Below, piece after piece: positions 11,215 through 20,575 of a stretch of DNA of 64,000 nucleotides. The stretch's first letter is position 1; every line of letters starts with the position of its first letter. Source of the stretch: Pictodentalium vernedei (lineage: Eukaryota; Mollusca; Scaphopoda; Dentaliida; Dentaliidae); NCBI GenBank assembly GCA_031216915.1, contig CM062296.1, positions 794,215,823-794,279,822 on the forward strand, read 5' to 3'. Position numbers and translations under genes: made by a program. Under the pieces are notes generated by a model. That model saw only the letters and a list, made by a program, of their open reading frames with translations, was not told where the DNA came from and ran no database searches.

Positions 11215-14200
11215 CTACTCAATATTGTTACAACAGCCACCTTCACACTTACACAAAGGTGTGCACCTTAATCCAGCTTTCAAGCATTTGCAATTGCCCT
11301 TGCAGGCCTTGGCACAACTACAGTGGAGCATCAGTGCACATGCAGCACTTGCGTCTCCTAGGTGAGTCCAAAATGGGACCAGAATATTGAGACGTGGATT
11401 CCACTCCCATCCGTACTGTGATGGGTCTGGCACACATAAGTGTTTCTGCAGAGCACGATGCCAAATGAAAGATGACACAAGAATTACCCTTTTTACATGT
11501 TGATACAGAGCTGCTTTGGTGGGCGGGATGTTTTCCATAGACTTAAGGCCATGTGTGAACATATGCCGTCTCGCATCATTGACACGTGTACTGACACAAC
11601 TGTTACTGTACATCTGTATGGTGAGTTTTTCGATATGCTGCATATGAGGGGAATCCTCTGAAAAGACTTGCGGATTCTCAGTCAATTCTATCATCATTTC
11701 AGTTGATGCGGGAAAATTCATCCATGCATTCCATCCTGTCTTCTTCCCAATGCCGAGCATGCTGGATGTTACATCACAACCTGTGAAGGCGTGGAAGAAA
11801 GTCAGGGCCTTACAGTAATCAGGTCCAAGTTGTGAAGCTATCTCATGAATTGGCATATCTTTATATGCCTTTCCAATTCCAAACCCAATCCACAGCTCAC
11901 TGAGTCCAAGGTCACGGAATGTTGCGAAATGGTGCAAAGACAGAATGACGGCATCAGAATCAACCGTGCGAAGAAAAGCTATTTTGTGACCTTGTGAGAC
12001 TGCATGGTTGAGATGAAGCATCATGCGCGTGTCTGCTTCCTCGTGGTCCGATGGAGATATGTCACATAAGCTAACATCCTTATTGCATAGTACATATTCT
12101 CCTGATGTCGTTAACAACTGGTACTCGGATGTTGATGTTAATTTCAGCAGTTCAGCAGACAGGAACTTGAAAAATTCGTCTTTATTCTCACTAACTTTCA
12201 AGAATGCCTGCCAATTCTTCCCTTTAGGTAAAGGGACGTTCTCGGACACCCGTATCAACCTAACTGCTGTCTCACCGAGGCGTTTTGCTCGCGTCTGATT
12301 CTTCAAACTGCCTTCGGGGTAACAGTCATAGATCGCATCAACCCTTGTGGTGTTCGTGTTAATCAGAGATTCGATGTATGGCAATAATTGCAATCGAGCA
12401 TATTCTCCAAACAGATCCGCTTTCTGTGGTTTGATTACATGGACTACAGCAGGCATATCCAAGATGACAACTGAAGCTTGTCTAGCTGCTGAATTCTTCC
12501 CTTGTGCAGGAATAGCTGGTAAACAATTGAGAATTTGAGATTTTGTCCCACTCCGTAGCTTACCTCTATCGGATAATGCTGGCGGATCACGTGCATTCTC
12601 GTGCATGAAAAACTCATCCATGTTTGAATCAGGCCGGGCTTGCAGTGAAACGAACATCTGGGTAACTATTGCGGCAGTTGCTTTACTTGACATGAGTTTG
12701 TCTCGGCCTTTGTCCAGGTTGGCTGGGGGTGGGTTAAGGAAGGTATATATATTTGCCTTGGGAATAACATCATTCAGGGGTACGGTGCATTCCACAAGCC
12801 TTTCCTTCAAGAAAGTGGAATATAAATGCTTGCCCCTTTCGGGTAATGACCGTAAACTCTTACTAACTTCGGGGTCCATATATTCACCAGTATCTAATGT
12901 CACCAGCTGACCACTAGTTTCATCATAAGGGTTGATAATGAGTCCCTGATTCACCAGATCGAGGAGAGATTTCAATTGATTCAGAAATTTTTTCTGCTCT
13001 GATACCGAACTTTCCGGGTGTTCCGTGTTATCTGATGATGTTGTGTGGAAACTTGCATATTCATACTCATCTATAACACGCAGAACTTCTGACCTTGAAA
13101 GCTCAATAACGACTTTCTCTTCAGCCTGGCCATAGAGACCTTTTGGACCACTGTCTTCTTTGAGTAGTTGGATACTATGTTCTTGGCTCTGATCTAAACC
13201 CATCATACTGAACTTCCTCTCACTACGCTGGACCACAAAATGGCCTTCCATGAATTTGTTGTGGATTGAAGGATGCCGCCTGGGTAGCTGAGACATGTCT
13301 CTCAGAAATACGGGGACCCACCGACAATAATTTGTATGTCCTAGGGCAAAAAAGTAACTGCACAACTCATCGATAGAACACAGTGTACCAGGCCAGTTAC
13401 CGATTCGTTGGTTCCGAACGAATTGACAGCTTGTCAAGAGAAAGTTCCGAACGATTTCACCCCAATAGCGCGCAGTTGGAGATTGTGAAAGAATCCTCTG
13501 TTCCCACATTTCAAATGACTCATGGGGCCCAGTCTGCTGACAGTAAATCTCATAAGCATTCTTTCTGAGGATCTCAAGCCAAGCTAGAGTGAGAAGATAT
13601 GCCTGTCGCGTCCTCTTGACATGTTTCCCACCAAGTAGGGATGATGCTACACCGGGTGTGAATATCTTTGCGAGGTGAAACATTCGCTCCCAACCAGAAC
13701 CACCCATAAGCTTACCACCAGCTTCTTGGGTGCACATTTCAAGATGCAGGAATCCAATCATACACACCATTCGATCCTCACCTATCTCCTCTGGGAACAG
13801 CCATTGACATTTTTTCTGCCTGGCATACAACGGACAGTCACCTTCAATGACAGGTATCTGGCCGGGGTTTACGAAAGCAGTAGCTTCCCTGACCACATAC
13901 ATAGCATGCTTCTGCATACTGAGTGAGTCCGCTTTCTGCTCACTGAAAACAGGGAATACCCCAATAACTGCACGAGGTTTGACATTGTCTTGATCTTCAT
14001 GTTTTGAAAAGAAGCCTGAAAAGGTCACAGGGACTTCATCAAGCTGCCAGCTGCCATCAACCTTCCCTTTATTGCTGATCTGTGACACATGAGACAACCA
14101 GTCATTCTCTCCCACGTTCAAATCTGCATATTCATTGGGCCGTACATTACATTCATCTGGAGATTCAAGCCTGATGTCCCCACCAAAGTCTTCAACGAAA

Positions 14201-15819
14201 GGAACAAATGCATAGTCGTCTGGGAGTTCAATTTGTGTGTCTTCTGGAACATCTAAACTCAGTGGTGGGGGATCAGTACCCACATTGTCCCTGCTCAGTT
14301 GACCAATGAGTGTGATGGACGTACCATGCATATCAGATCTACCAGATACATCAATGTTATCAGTGGTTCCTATCGAGAAAACATTACGTTTGCAGTTAGC
14401 TGGGACTACAACACCTTCGTTCTTGAACCGCAGTGAAACAGCTCTCGCGAAACTCCTGCGAACATCCATTACGCGATCATAAGAGACAGAGAGTCCCATT
14501 TGATGAAAATCTCTGATAAGATTTTTCATACGATCATGGGCATGCAACTTCAAACCCACATAAAGAGGCATTGGAGTTTCTCTGTCACGTCTCTGGTGAA
14601 CATTTTGTGCATGTTCGGAGCGTTTCGCTGAATTGCTGATCAACATCTGTGAAATAGTACAAGCCACTCGAGTCTTGGCATTAACAGTCTCATCATCGCC
14701 TAAGTTCTGTATACTACATGTGCCCTCAAGTAGAACTCTAAGAAGAGTCAGGAGTGAGTTGGGTACAGGCTCGCTCAAGCAATAAGATGAAAATGATCCC
14801 GTGAAAGGAGCTTGAGATATGAGTATGTGTTTACGCAGAAGAAGACCCACATCAACTATCTTTTTTGCCTCTTCCTCAGACACTATACGAGTTAAAGATT
14901 CGGACAACAAGGAGCCAACTCGAAACCTACTTGAAATAAACACATCTCTACCCTGTGTGAAGGCGTCCCAGCCATCGCCCAATTTCTGCAACAAATGTTC
15001 TTTGAATCGAGTGGAATGTATTTCTTCACTAAGCCAATCAGAACCGACTTGCTTCAACCTCCGACTGTACAGATTCTTGAGATCGACAAGCTTCATCGCG
15101 GAATCGTTGTGTTCAACAAATGTTATGAGCTCTGCCATAACGAGAGGGTCATAGGGCAGGCCTGACGCGGAATGTTCGGCGTTCTTCGACTTTTTAGATT
15201 TAGCCGCTCGTGCTTCATTGGCAAGCTTACAATAACAGGTTTTGTGATAGTAAAGATCACTAGCAGCGGAATCAAATGCTGCATTGACCCGAGAAAAAAC
15301 AACCCAGTTCTCGGCTTCCTTTGCCATAATTTTGAGTTTATTGTTATCAGACATTGATCTGCAAATAGGCTCACTGCTGTCACCTTCGCGTTTGTGACAA
15401 TAAACACACTGGGGCAGTTTCCTGTCACAGCCAGATTCAAAACTTGTCCGTGTTCTTTTAGGACTCAGCGTGGAGCAGGATGCCACTGCCTCATTTCGCT
15501 CTCGCTTGTGTAGCACGCGCTGTACGATGTGAGTCCGAATACTGTCACGGCATGTCTTATGATATATTGCCTTATTCGTCAACAGTGACATCGACATACA
15601 CTCATCACTCTCTCTCATCAAACAATCAATGGTCAAATTATATGGAAGCTCAACGCCATTATCTAGGAAGCGCGTTATGTCTTCCTCAATAGCTTTATAG
15701 GCGTCATGAAAACGAGATTCTCTATACGGACGCATCAATTTCTTGGAACTGTCTTGCTGGCAAAAGCAACAACGTTCCCAGTCAGTACTAGTCCGTACAC
15801 GAAGAGGATTCTCACTCAT
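11215..15819 (-). CDS. Academ-like transposase with FEN/XPG-type nuclease and CXC domain
   Basis: This single uninterrupted frame of 1534 codons starts at the ATG at 15817-15819, which has A at -3. The frame is open for another 18 codons upstream but has no ATG there. Residues 17-90 and 138-195 are two related zinc-finger-like modules (CxxC ... YHKTC). A basic PKRTR at 120-124 could be a nuclear signal. D487 (TTDN), D661 (EGDCPLYA) and E694 (LHLEM) are candidates for an RNase H-fold DDE triad. Residues 1117-1360 match the FEN/XPG nuclease layout: D1121, E1260 and E1261, D1263, D1287 and D1289 (VDSD), D1349 (GCD), followed by GIGKKTGW like a helix-hairpin-helix. Residues 1493-1534 are a tesmin/TSO1-type CXC zinc domain. 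The expected role is DNA cleavage and insertion of this element. Domain fold assignments are inference, but the acidic residues are directly visible. No break is present, so the copy could be active. Confidence 0.85.
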   Translation of the reverse strand: MSENPLRVRTSTDWERCCFCQQDSSKKLMRPYRESRFHDAYKAIEEDITRFLDNGVELPYNLTIDCLMRESDECMSMSLLTNKAIYHKTCRDSIRTHIVQRVLHKRERNEAVASCSTLSPKRTRTSFESGCDRKLPQCVYCHKREGDSSEPICRSMSDNNKLKIMAKEAENWVVFSRVNAAFDSAASDLYYHKTCYCKLANEARAAKSKKSKNAEHSASGLPYDPLVMAELITFVEHNDSAMKLVDLKNLYSRRLKQVGSDWLSEEIHSTRFKEHLLQKLGDGWDAFTQGRDVFISSRFRVGSLLSESLTRIVSEEEAKKIVDVGLLLRKHILISQAPFTGSFSSYCLSEPVPNSLLTLLRVLLEGTCSIQNLGDDETVNAKTRVACTISQMLISNSAKRSEHAQNVHQRRDRETPMPLYVGLKLHAHDRMKNLIRDFHQMGLSVSYDRVMDVRRSFARAVSLRFKNEGVVVPANCKRNVFSIGTTDNIDVSGRSDMHGTSITLIGQLSRDNVGTDPPPLSLDVPEDTQIELPDDYAFVPFVEDFGGDIRLESPDECNVRPNEYADLNVGENDWLSHVSQISNKGKVDGSWQLDEVPVTFSGFFSKHEDQDNVKPRAVIGVFPVFSEQKADSLSMQKHAMYVVREATAFVNPGQIPVIEGDCPLYARQKKCQWLFPEEIGEDRMVCMIGFLHLEMCTQEAGGKLMGGSGWERMFHLAKIFTPGVASSLLGGKHVKRTRQAYLLTLAWLEILRKNAYEIYCQQTGPHESFEMWEQRILSQSPTARYWGEIVRNFLLTSCQFVRNQRIGNWPGTLCSIDELCSYFFALGHTNYCRWVPVFLRDMSQLPRRHPSIHNKFMEGHFVVQRSERKFSMMGLDQSQEHSIQLLKEDSGPKGLYGQAEEKVVIELSRSEVLRVIDEYEYASFHTTSSDNTEHPESSVSEQKKFLNQLKSLLDLVNQGLIINPYDETSGQLVTLDTGEYMDPEVSKSLRSLPERGKHLYSTFLKERLVECTVPLNDVIPKANIYTFLNPPPANLDKGRDKLMSSKATAAIVTQMFVSLQARPDSNMDEFFMHENARDPPALSDRGKLRSGTKSQILNCLPAIPAQGKNSAARQASVVILDMPAVVHVIKPQKADLFGEYARLQLLPYIESLINTNTTRVDAIYDCYPEGSLKNQTRAKRLGETAVRLIRVSENVPLPKGKNWQAFLKVSENKDEFFKFLSAELLKLTSTSEYQLLTTSGEYVLCNKDVSLCDISPSDHEEADTRMMLHLNHAVSQGHKIAFLRTVDSDAVILSLHHFATFRDLGLSELWIGFGIGKAYKDMPIHEIASQLGPDYCKALTFFHAFTGCDVTSSMLGIGKKTGWNAWMNFPASTEMMIELTENPQVFSEDSPHMQHIEKLTIQMYSNSCVSTRVNDARRHMFTHGLKSMENIPPTKAALYQHVKRVILVSSFIWHRALQKHLCVPDPSQYGWEWNPRLNILVPFWTHLGDASAACALMLHCSCAKACKGNCKCLKAGLRCTPLCKCEGGCCNNIE

Positions 15820-15934
15820 TCTGTGAATGATTTTTGTGAACAATCGCGTTCTCGAATTAATTTCGACAGACAAATCAGAATTGCTTGCGGAATTACGCCA
15901 AACAAGAGATTGTATGGCAAAGAGACTGCTTCAT

Positions 15935-16012
15935 AAAGAGCGTTGTTTCTCCGGGATCAGCGTCATTCAGGTTTGCCTGAATGACGCTGATCCCGGAGAA
16001 ACAACGCTCTTT
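15935..16012. repeat. 78-bp near-perfect hairpin upstream of the transposase gene
   Basis: Two 37-bp arms (outer AAAGAGCGTTGTTTCTCC) enclose a TTTG loop. It lies 115 bp upstream of the transposase start codon and so could affect transcription or be a transposase-binding structure. Function is unknown. Confidence 0.85.
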
Positions 16013-16015
16013 TCA

Positions 16016-16057
16016 AGTTCCAAGAAATTGATGCGTCCGTATAGAGAATCTCGTTTT
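16016..16057. repeat. 42-bp inverted copy of transposase codons
   Basis: This segment is identical, in inverted orientation, to 15709-15750, which encodes transposase residues around KKLMRPYRESRF. Complete identity over 42 bp suggests a recent template-switch or hairpin-repair event next to the 78-bp hairpin. Confidence 0.85.
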
Positions 16058-16165
16058 ATTCTACATCATCTCCCACGTCTGTTTCCAACACGTGCGTGGA
16101 TCAGAGTTCACTTTCGCGCCCTTACAATCGGATGTATAGTCGGTAGACCGTCGAAAAGGAGGTTC

Positions 16166-16342
16166 CCTTCAGCCGCTGGCGGCCATTTTGGATTGTGCCG
16201 CTACTGGTCGCCACCGGTCGGTGTCAACTTGTAGCCGATCGTTTTTGAGAACCTCATAGCCTACACTAACAGTGTGCCAAATTTCAAGAAGGTATCACCA
16301 AGTGCACAATTCACCTGTATGTGACGAATTCCTCCCCCGCTA
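16166..16342. repeat. Academ-like element, right terminal inverted repeat
   Basis: The inverse partner of 9785-9958. The outermost 18 bp and three internal blocks of 16-20 bp are nearly identical, while the spacers differ. Confidence 0.85.
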
Positions 16343-16358
16343 TGACGACACTTTCGAC

Positions 16359-16984
16359 TAGGAGTGTCACGACTAAACGATTAATCGATTGTTGATCGGT
16401 CACGGCAAAATCGATTAGTATTTTTCGTTGTCGAATAATCGGTAAATTGTATCTCGCTTTAGACGTTTAATAATTAAAAGAAAATTTGATGAAAGACTAT
16501 TGTTTCTAAAGGTAAAGAGTTACGAACTTTGATGTTAAACCCCAAGAAGCCGTTGGAAGCATTTGTCTTTCAGGAACATTCATCAAAGCTATGATGTTCT
16601 GAACTTTTGAACCGTCAGTGTAATAATCAAGACCGGTCGGCAGTTTAAACAACGAAAAAGAGCCTCTTTTAGGTACACTCAAAGCTTTGATGTTCTGAAC
16701 TTTTGAACCGTCAGTGTAATAATCAAGACCGGTCGGCAGTTGCGACTTCGCCGACCGGTCTTGATTATTACACTGACGGTTCAAAAGTTCAGAACATCAA
16801 AGCTTTGAGTGTACCTAAAAGAGAATCTTTTTCGTTGTTTACCGAAAGTAGGTCAGCTGACATGAACTTCATTTTTTATCGACTTCAAAAAGAGGGAGGA
16901 GGTCATCTAGTTCGATTAATCGATTATTATCGACTATTTGCGACGATTAATCGATTCCTAATTTAAAAAATCGTGACAGCCCTA
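16359..16984. mobile_element. hAT-like palindromic MITE
   Basis: Termini TAGGAGTGTCACGA and TCGTGACAGCCCTA are inverted, and an exact 8-bp duplication, CTTTCGAC, flanks the element (16351-16358 and 16985-16992). Next inside are multiple ATTAATCGATT motifs. The core at 16647-16840 is a nearly perfect palindrome of about 195 bp, and part of its left arm is also repeated directly at about 16590-16646. It sits 16 bp beyond the Academ-like element. Confidence 0.85.
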
Positions 16985-16992
16985 CTTTCGAC

Positions 16993-17537
16993 AGCCAGGA
17001 GAACCCGGTAACCTACAAAAATCCTCCCACTCCGATAAAAATCCCCCTCCCCCCAATCATTTTTACACTATGACCAAAACTCTCCCCTATTGTTTTTCAG
17101 GAAAACAGAAATCCCTCCCACCATAATTTCAGGTGAACAAAAATCCCCCCAACCTCCCACATAATCTCTTATCTGTTCGGGAGATTTCCTTTGATTCTTA
17201 AAGGACACATTTTTTATGCAGGTTTCCCTTGTTTGCAGTTTATGTAATTAATGGACTTCATGTAATTCATACAGTTTTTAAAAAAAACATGAAAGAAGTA
17301 TATAAGCTCCAGTTTAAGAGAGGTACTGCATTTCAAAAATGGAGTTCATTATGAGTAATTAGGGTTCTGAAAAACTTTGCTATGAAGGTCATGCTTATAC
17401 CAAGGAACGTGAACATAAAACTACCATCCGATGGGAGTGCTGCCACCGCCACAAATTAAATACATGAATTTTTAAATTCTCTTTTTTATAATTAACCTTG
17501 TACTGCCTTCTAACCTTTTGGTGTAACCGTGTAAGAG
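16993..17537. other. C-rich repeat end and unassigned sequence
   Basis: 17010-17165 is rich in AAAATCCCTCC-type motifs, with an inverted counterpart at about 18365-18450. This suggests the ends of an unrecognised element of about 1.4 kb that encloses the nested stack. Nothing recognised lies in 17170-17537. Confidence 0.35.
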
Positions 17538-17540
17538 GTT

Positions 17541-17571
<31 letters not shown>

Positions 17572-17580
17572 GGGGGGGGG
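17538..17580. repeat. compound microsatellite (GT)n(G)26
   Basis: The tract abuts the left end of the hAT-B element at 17581, and the G run resumes after its right end (18314-18325). This fits insertion into poly-G. Confidence 0.85.
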
Positions 17581-17734
17581 CAGGGGTGGCGCCATGGATT
17601 TCTCGACAGGGGGGGGGGGCTGACCTCTCCGACAGGGGGCTATAACATTTGACCTCCCAAACGAAGGAAAATGAGTGAAAATTGGTAAATTGGAGAACCA
17701 AAATAGAAGCAAATTGAGAATGTTTGTTGATTAT

Positions 17735-18052
17735 TTAACCCTTTACCTAACCTGAAAAGCAGACGACACTTGCAAAACCTATGTTTTTAAGACAAAAAAT
17801 GAAAAAAATAATGAAAATTAATTGGCGATTTTTGAGAATAACGCTGGCCGGTGTGAGAGGAATGATAGTCCGTAGGAAAATTAGTCCCTCTGGACTATTA
17901 TTCCGCGGAATTATAGTCCTGGACTACTATTCCTAGAAATGTTAGAACTAGGACTATAATTCCGCGGAATAATAGTCCAGAGGGACTAACGTTCCTACGG
18001 ACTATCATTCCTGTCACACCGGTTTTGGCCGTTACCTTAGGTAAAGGGTTAA
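17735..18052. mobile_element. piggyBac-like MITE PB-A inside hAT-B
   Basis: TTAA bounds both ends, with CCCTTTACCTAACC on the left and GGTAAAGGG on the right. The central AACGAGCTCG hairpin usual in this family is missing, and the copy is split by the insertion at 17852-18018. Confidence 0.75.
17852..18018. mobile_element. palindromic MITE at a CCGG target
   Basis: The inverted ends TGTGACAGGAATGATAGTCC (one mismatch) are flanked by CCGG on both sides (17848-17851 and 18019-18022). The equivalent site at 48.6 kb is uninterrupted and has a single CCGG, so the 4-bp duplication is directly supported. A second copy is at 19754-19952. Confidence 0.75.
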
Positions 18053-18454
18053 AGTAAACATATTATAATAAGGTCGGGAAATATTTCATCTATAAAGCCA
18101 GTTTGACGAACGACATTAAGGAATTTCGTGAGAATCACTATTCTCTATCAAAGTGCCAGTGCTGCACGGGTTCGATTTCTCGTTCGTGAAGTCGGGTTTA
18201 CGAGACTCTCCGACGGACTGACTAAAAATCTCCGACGGGGGACTGGACCTCTCCGACGGGGGGGGGGGGGGGGGGGGGCTGTAGACCCCTTGACCCCCTT
18301 GGCGCCACCACTGGGGGGGGGGGGGAGGGAGATGGGCTCGTACTGCTCTTAGAACAATCAGGGGGCTTTTTGTACTACCTTAAAAAGCTCGTGGGGGGAG
18401 GGGGGTGGTGGTTGCTAAGGCATTTTTGTAGGAGGGATTTTGACCTACATTCCA

Positions 18455-18615
18455 GAAAACCACCGGGCGTCGGCGAGCACCTGTCTGACTCCCCAATGTA
18501 CTAACTCCACACAAGCAGGCTGAAGACAGGTGCACCATCAACGTGCATTACGCCGGAGTACACAGCGCGATCGTACCCCCACGTGGGCAATCGGGATTAA
18601 GTGCCTTGCCCATTT
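18455..18615 (-). repeat. SINE-A fragment
   Basis: Minus-strand SINE-A middle part: AACCACCG, CTGTCTGACTCCCCAATG, ACTAACTCCACACAAGCAGG and the inverse of the CCTTGGGCAAG block. It may be the continuation of the SINE tail interrupted at 9785 and 16359. Confidence 0.65.
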
Positions 18616-19336
18616 TAGTTGTTGTAAATGGTTTTGGAAGCTTGCCTTCAAAATACGGGACACTGAATTAAAATGAACAGTGTAATTAAAATGCTGCATT
18701 AAATTCACACCACATTGCCTGCAGGCTTGATGAAGTCGTATTTTAATGGATTACTAGACAAGTCTTCAGCACTAATAAGAACTGAAATAACGTTTTACTT
18801 GATCCAAATACACTTAACGTGCAAAAGGAAATTTTCCGTTAAAATCAATAAATTTTAAATTTCACATCTGATGAGAAGAGATTAAAATATAATGAGGTTA
18901 CGTCTCAGCAGTGATCTTATGATCATGACATTGAGTAAGTTTGATAGCTGATAAGACGTAAGAGAATATGGTTGTCGCTGTTGGGGCGGTATCGACTTTC
19001 AAAATCTTGATTGGCTTGAAATGGAGATATCAACATTGACGCTTAGCGTTTCTGATAACCAGAAAGTACATGCTGCTCACGCAACTGAAACATACTTTTT
19101 TGTTCTCTGAAAAGACTTATAAACCTGACATCAAACACTTGAAACAGACACTTAACATTCCACATTTTGCATAATTGAAGCCAGGGCTCCAGACAGGCGA
19201 GGTGGTGGGCAGGGGTGAAGACTTATGGAGAGTGCATTTTATTGTGAGGTTGCGCGGGTCTCCCTCGGAAATGTTTTGTAGAATCTGGTCATACATAGTT
19301 CCGTCGGGAACTACCATGGGTATGTAATTGTCTTCA
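18616..19336. other. no recognised feature
   Basis: No convincing gene. A 66-codon minus-strand frame at 19117-19317 has no recognisable domain. Confidence 0.35.
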
Positions 19337-19753
19337 TACAGTAGGCCGCCGTGGACTTGTCACATTTCTCGGGTGGACAATATTTCCATTATATTATACC
19401 TCACGTGACTTCCTTGCTTTCTGATTGGCGGAAAGGTGATACCCTATTTCGTGTAGTTGTCCAGCACAGAGGTGAAGGGCCACTACATGCGGGCACTATA
19501 TGTTTTCTATTTTTAGCACGGACACTATAGGCATTTTCTGATTATAAAAACGTACAAAGCAACGATTTATCCAAAATGATGACAGAAAATCCCGGCCACC
19601 AATTAGACAATTCGATTTACATAAAAAGCATACACTTCGTTTTTATAGTGCCGCATGAATAGCCGTAAAGTTTTCCGAGGTGATACGTTCCGATAAATAG
19701 AGATTATTACCATAATGTGGATGTACAAAATATGTATCCGAGTCGAGCTCCGG

Positions 19754-19952
19754 TGTAAAAGGAATGGAACTCCGTAGGAAAATTAGTCCCTCTGGACTAT
19801 TATTCCGCGGAATTATAATCCTAGGTCTAACATTTCTAGGAATACTAGTCCCCCGGACTACTATTCCTAGAAATGTTAGACCAAGGACTATAATTCCGCG
19901 GAATAATAGTCCAAAGGGACCAACGTTCCTACTGACTTCCATTCCTTTTACA
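19754..19952. mobile_element. palindromic MITE at a CCGG target, second copy
   Basis: It is about 80 percent like 17852-18018, with inverted ends TGTAAAAGGAATGG. CCGG lies on both sides (19750-19753 and 19953-19956). Two independent insertions at CCGG point to target preference. Confidence 0.7.
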
Positions 19953-20189
19953 CCGGGTTCTAAGGGCAGATCACGACGAGTCGAAGAGGAGTCGTAATCT
20001 ATCCTTAGAACCCGGAGTGAGACATTGGCAGAGGCGATGAATAGTATCATTGTGTCGAACAATTATCAATATCCACACATTATCCTCATTTCTCCATTAT
20101 TGTTTAAAATAGAAACATCATTACATGTTTACAATTTGGATTGTAGATTATTCGGTTAATTTGCATTTTCGTGTTGCTCGATATAATAT

Positions 20190-20334
20190 AAGGACTAGTG
20201 CATGGCTTGTCGTTGACTACGCCCCTATATTGCCCACTGAGGTGGTGTAGTTCCCTCCGCTTCGCGTCGGGAATTACACCATCTCACTGGGCACTATATG
20301 GGCATAGTCAACTCCAAGCCATGCACTATTCCTT
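20190..20334. repeat. 145-bp hairpin
   Basis: Arms beginning AAGGACTAGTGCATGGCTT and ending CCATGCACTATTCCTT pair over about 65 bp around a CTTCGCG centre. Confidence 0.65.
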
Positions 20335-20575
20335 AATTAGATTCCAAACACTAATTACATGAATATTCACCAATTATTCTGCTGCTGATGATTTTTATTA
20401 CCTGGTAAACGCATGCGTGGACATCACAACCCACACGTGGACTACGACCAATCCACGGCGATTGTACTTTACACTTAGAAAATGTGCAGTACGGCTGAGC
20501 TGCACGGGTTGAAATAAGTTAACTTGTTCGTCAAATGATTTCTTTGTTGATACTTTCAAATCCGGGCTTTCACTT

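Larger units (their letters stand above)
9785..16342 (-). mobile_element. complete Academ-type (AcademX-like) DNA transposon
   Basis: This 6558-bp unit is delimited by imperfect terminal inverted repeats starting TAGCGGGGGAGGAATTCG, with a 3-bp direct repeat TGA outside (9782-9784 and 16343-16345). Removing the element and one TGA joins 9765-9784 to 16346-16358 and the sequence after the next MITE, recreating the SINE-A 3' motif CGACACTTTCGACAGCCAGG. That fixes the ends independently. The single gene covers 70 percent of the element. Academ elements have 3-4-bp duplications, and the AcademX group carries an XPG-type nuclease; both agree with what is seen here. The call is from motifs, not from a search. 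Confidence 0.8.
17581..18313. mobile_element. hAT-like element, family hAT-B, carrying nested MITEs
   Basis: Termini CAGGGGTGGCGCCA and TGGCGCCACCACTG are inverted and both sides are poly-G, consistent with an 8-bp G duplication. It contains a PB-A MITE at 17735-18052, which in turn contains a CCGG-targeted MITE at 17852-18018. The inverted relative at 48292-48967 has the PB-A MITE at the same site but not the innermost one. Confidence 0.75.
19339..20468. mobile_element. TA-flanked MITE, family TA-2, split by an insertion
   Basis: The left end (CAGTAGGCCGCCGTGGAC preceded by TA) and right end (inverse of CAATCGCCGTGGATTGG) match the intact copy at 47791-48026. Internal family sequence stops at about 19394 and resumes at about 20335. 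Thus about 940 bp, including the CCGG MITE at 19754-19952 and a large hairpin at 20190-20334, has been inserted. Confidence 0.55.

Noticed and set aside
11215..15819. Several plus-strand frames of 60-111 codons
   Set aside because: They are antisense shadows of the transposase gene with no motif of their own.
19117..19317. 66-codon minus-strand frame as a possible exon
   Set aside because: No recognisable domain, no convincing splice sites and no continuation nearby.
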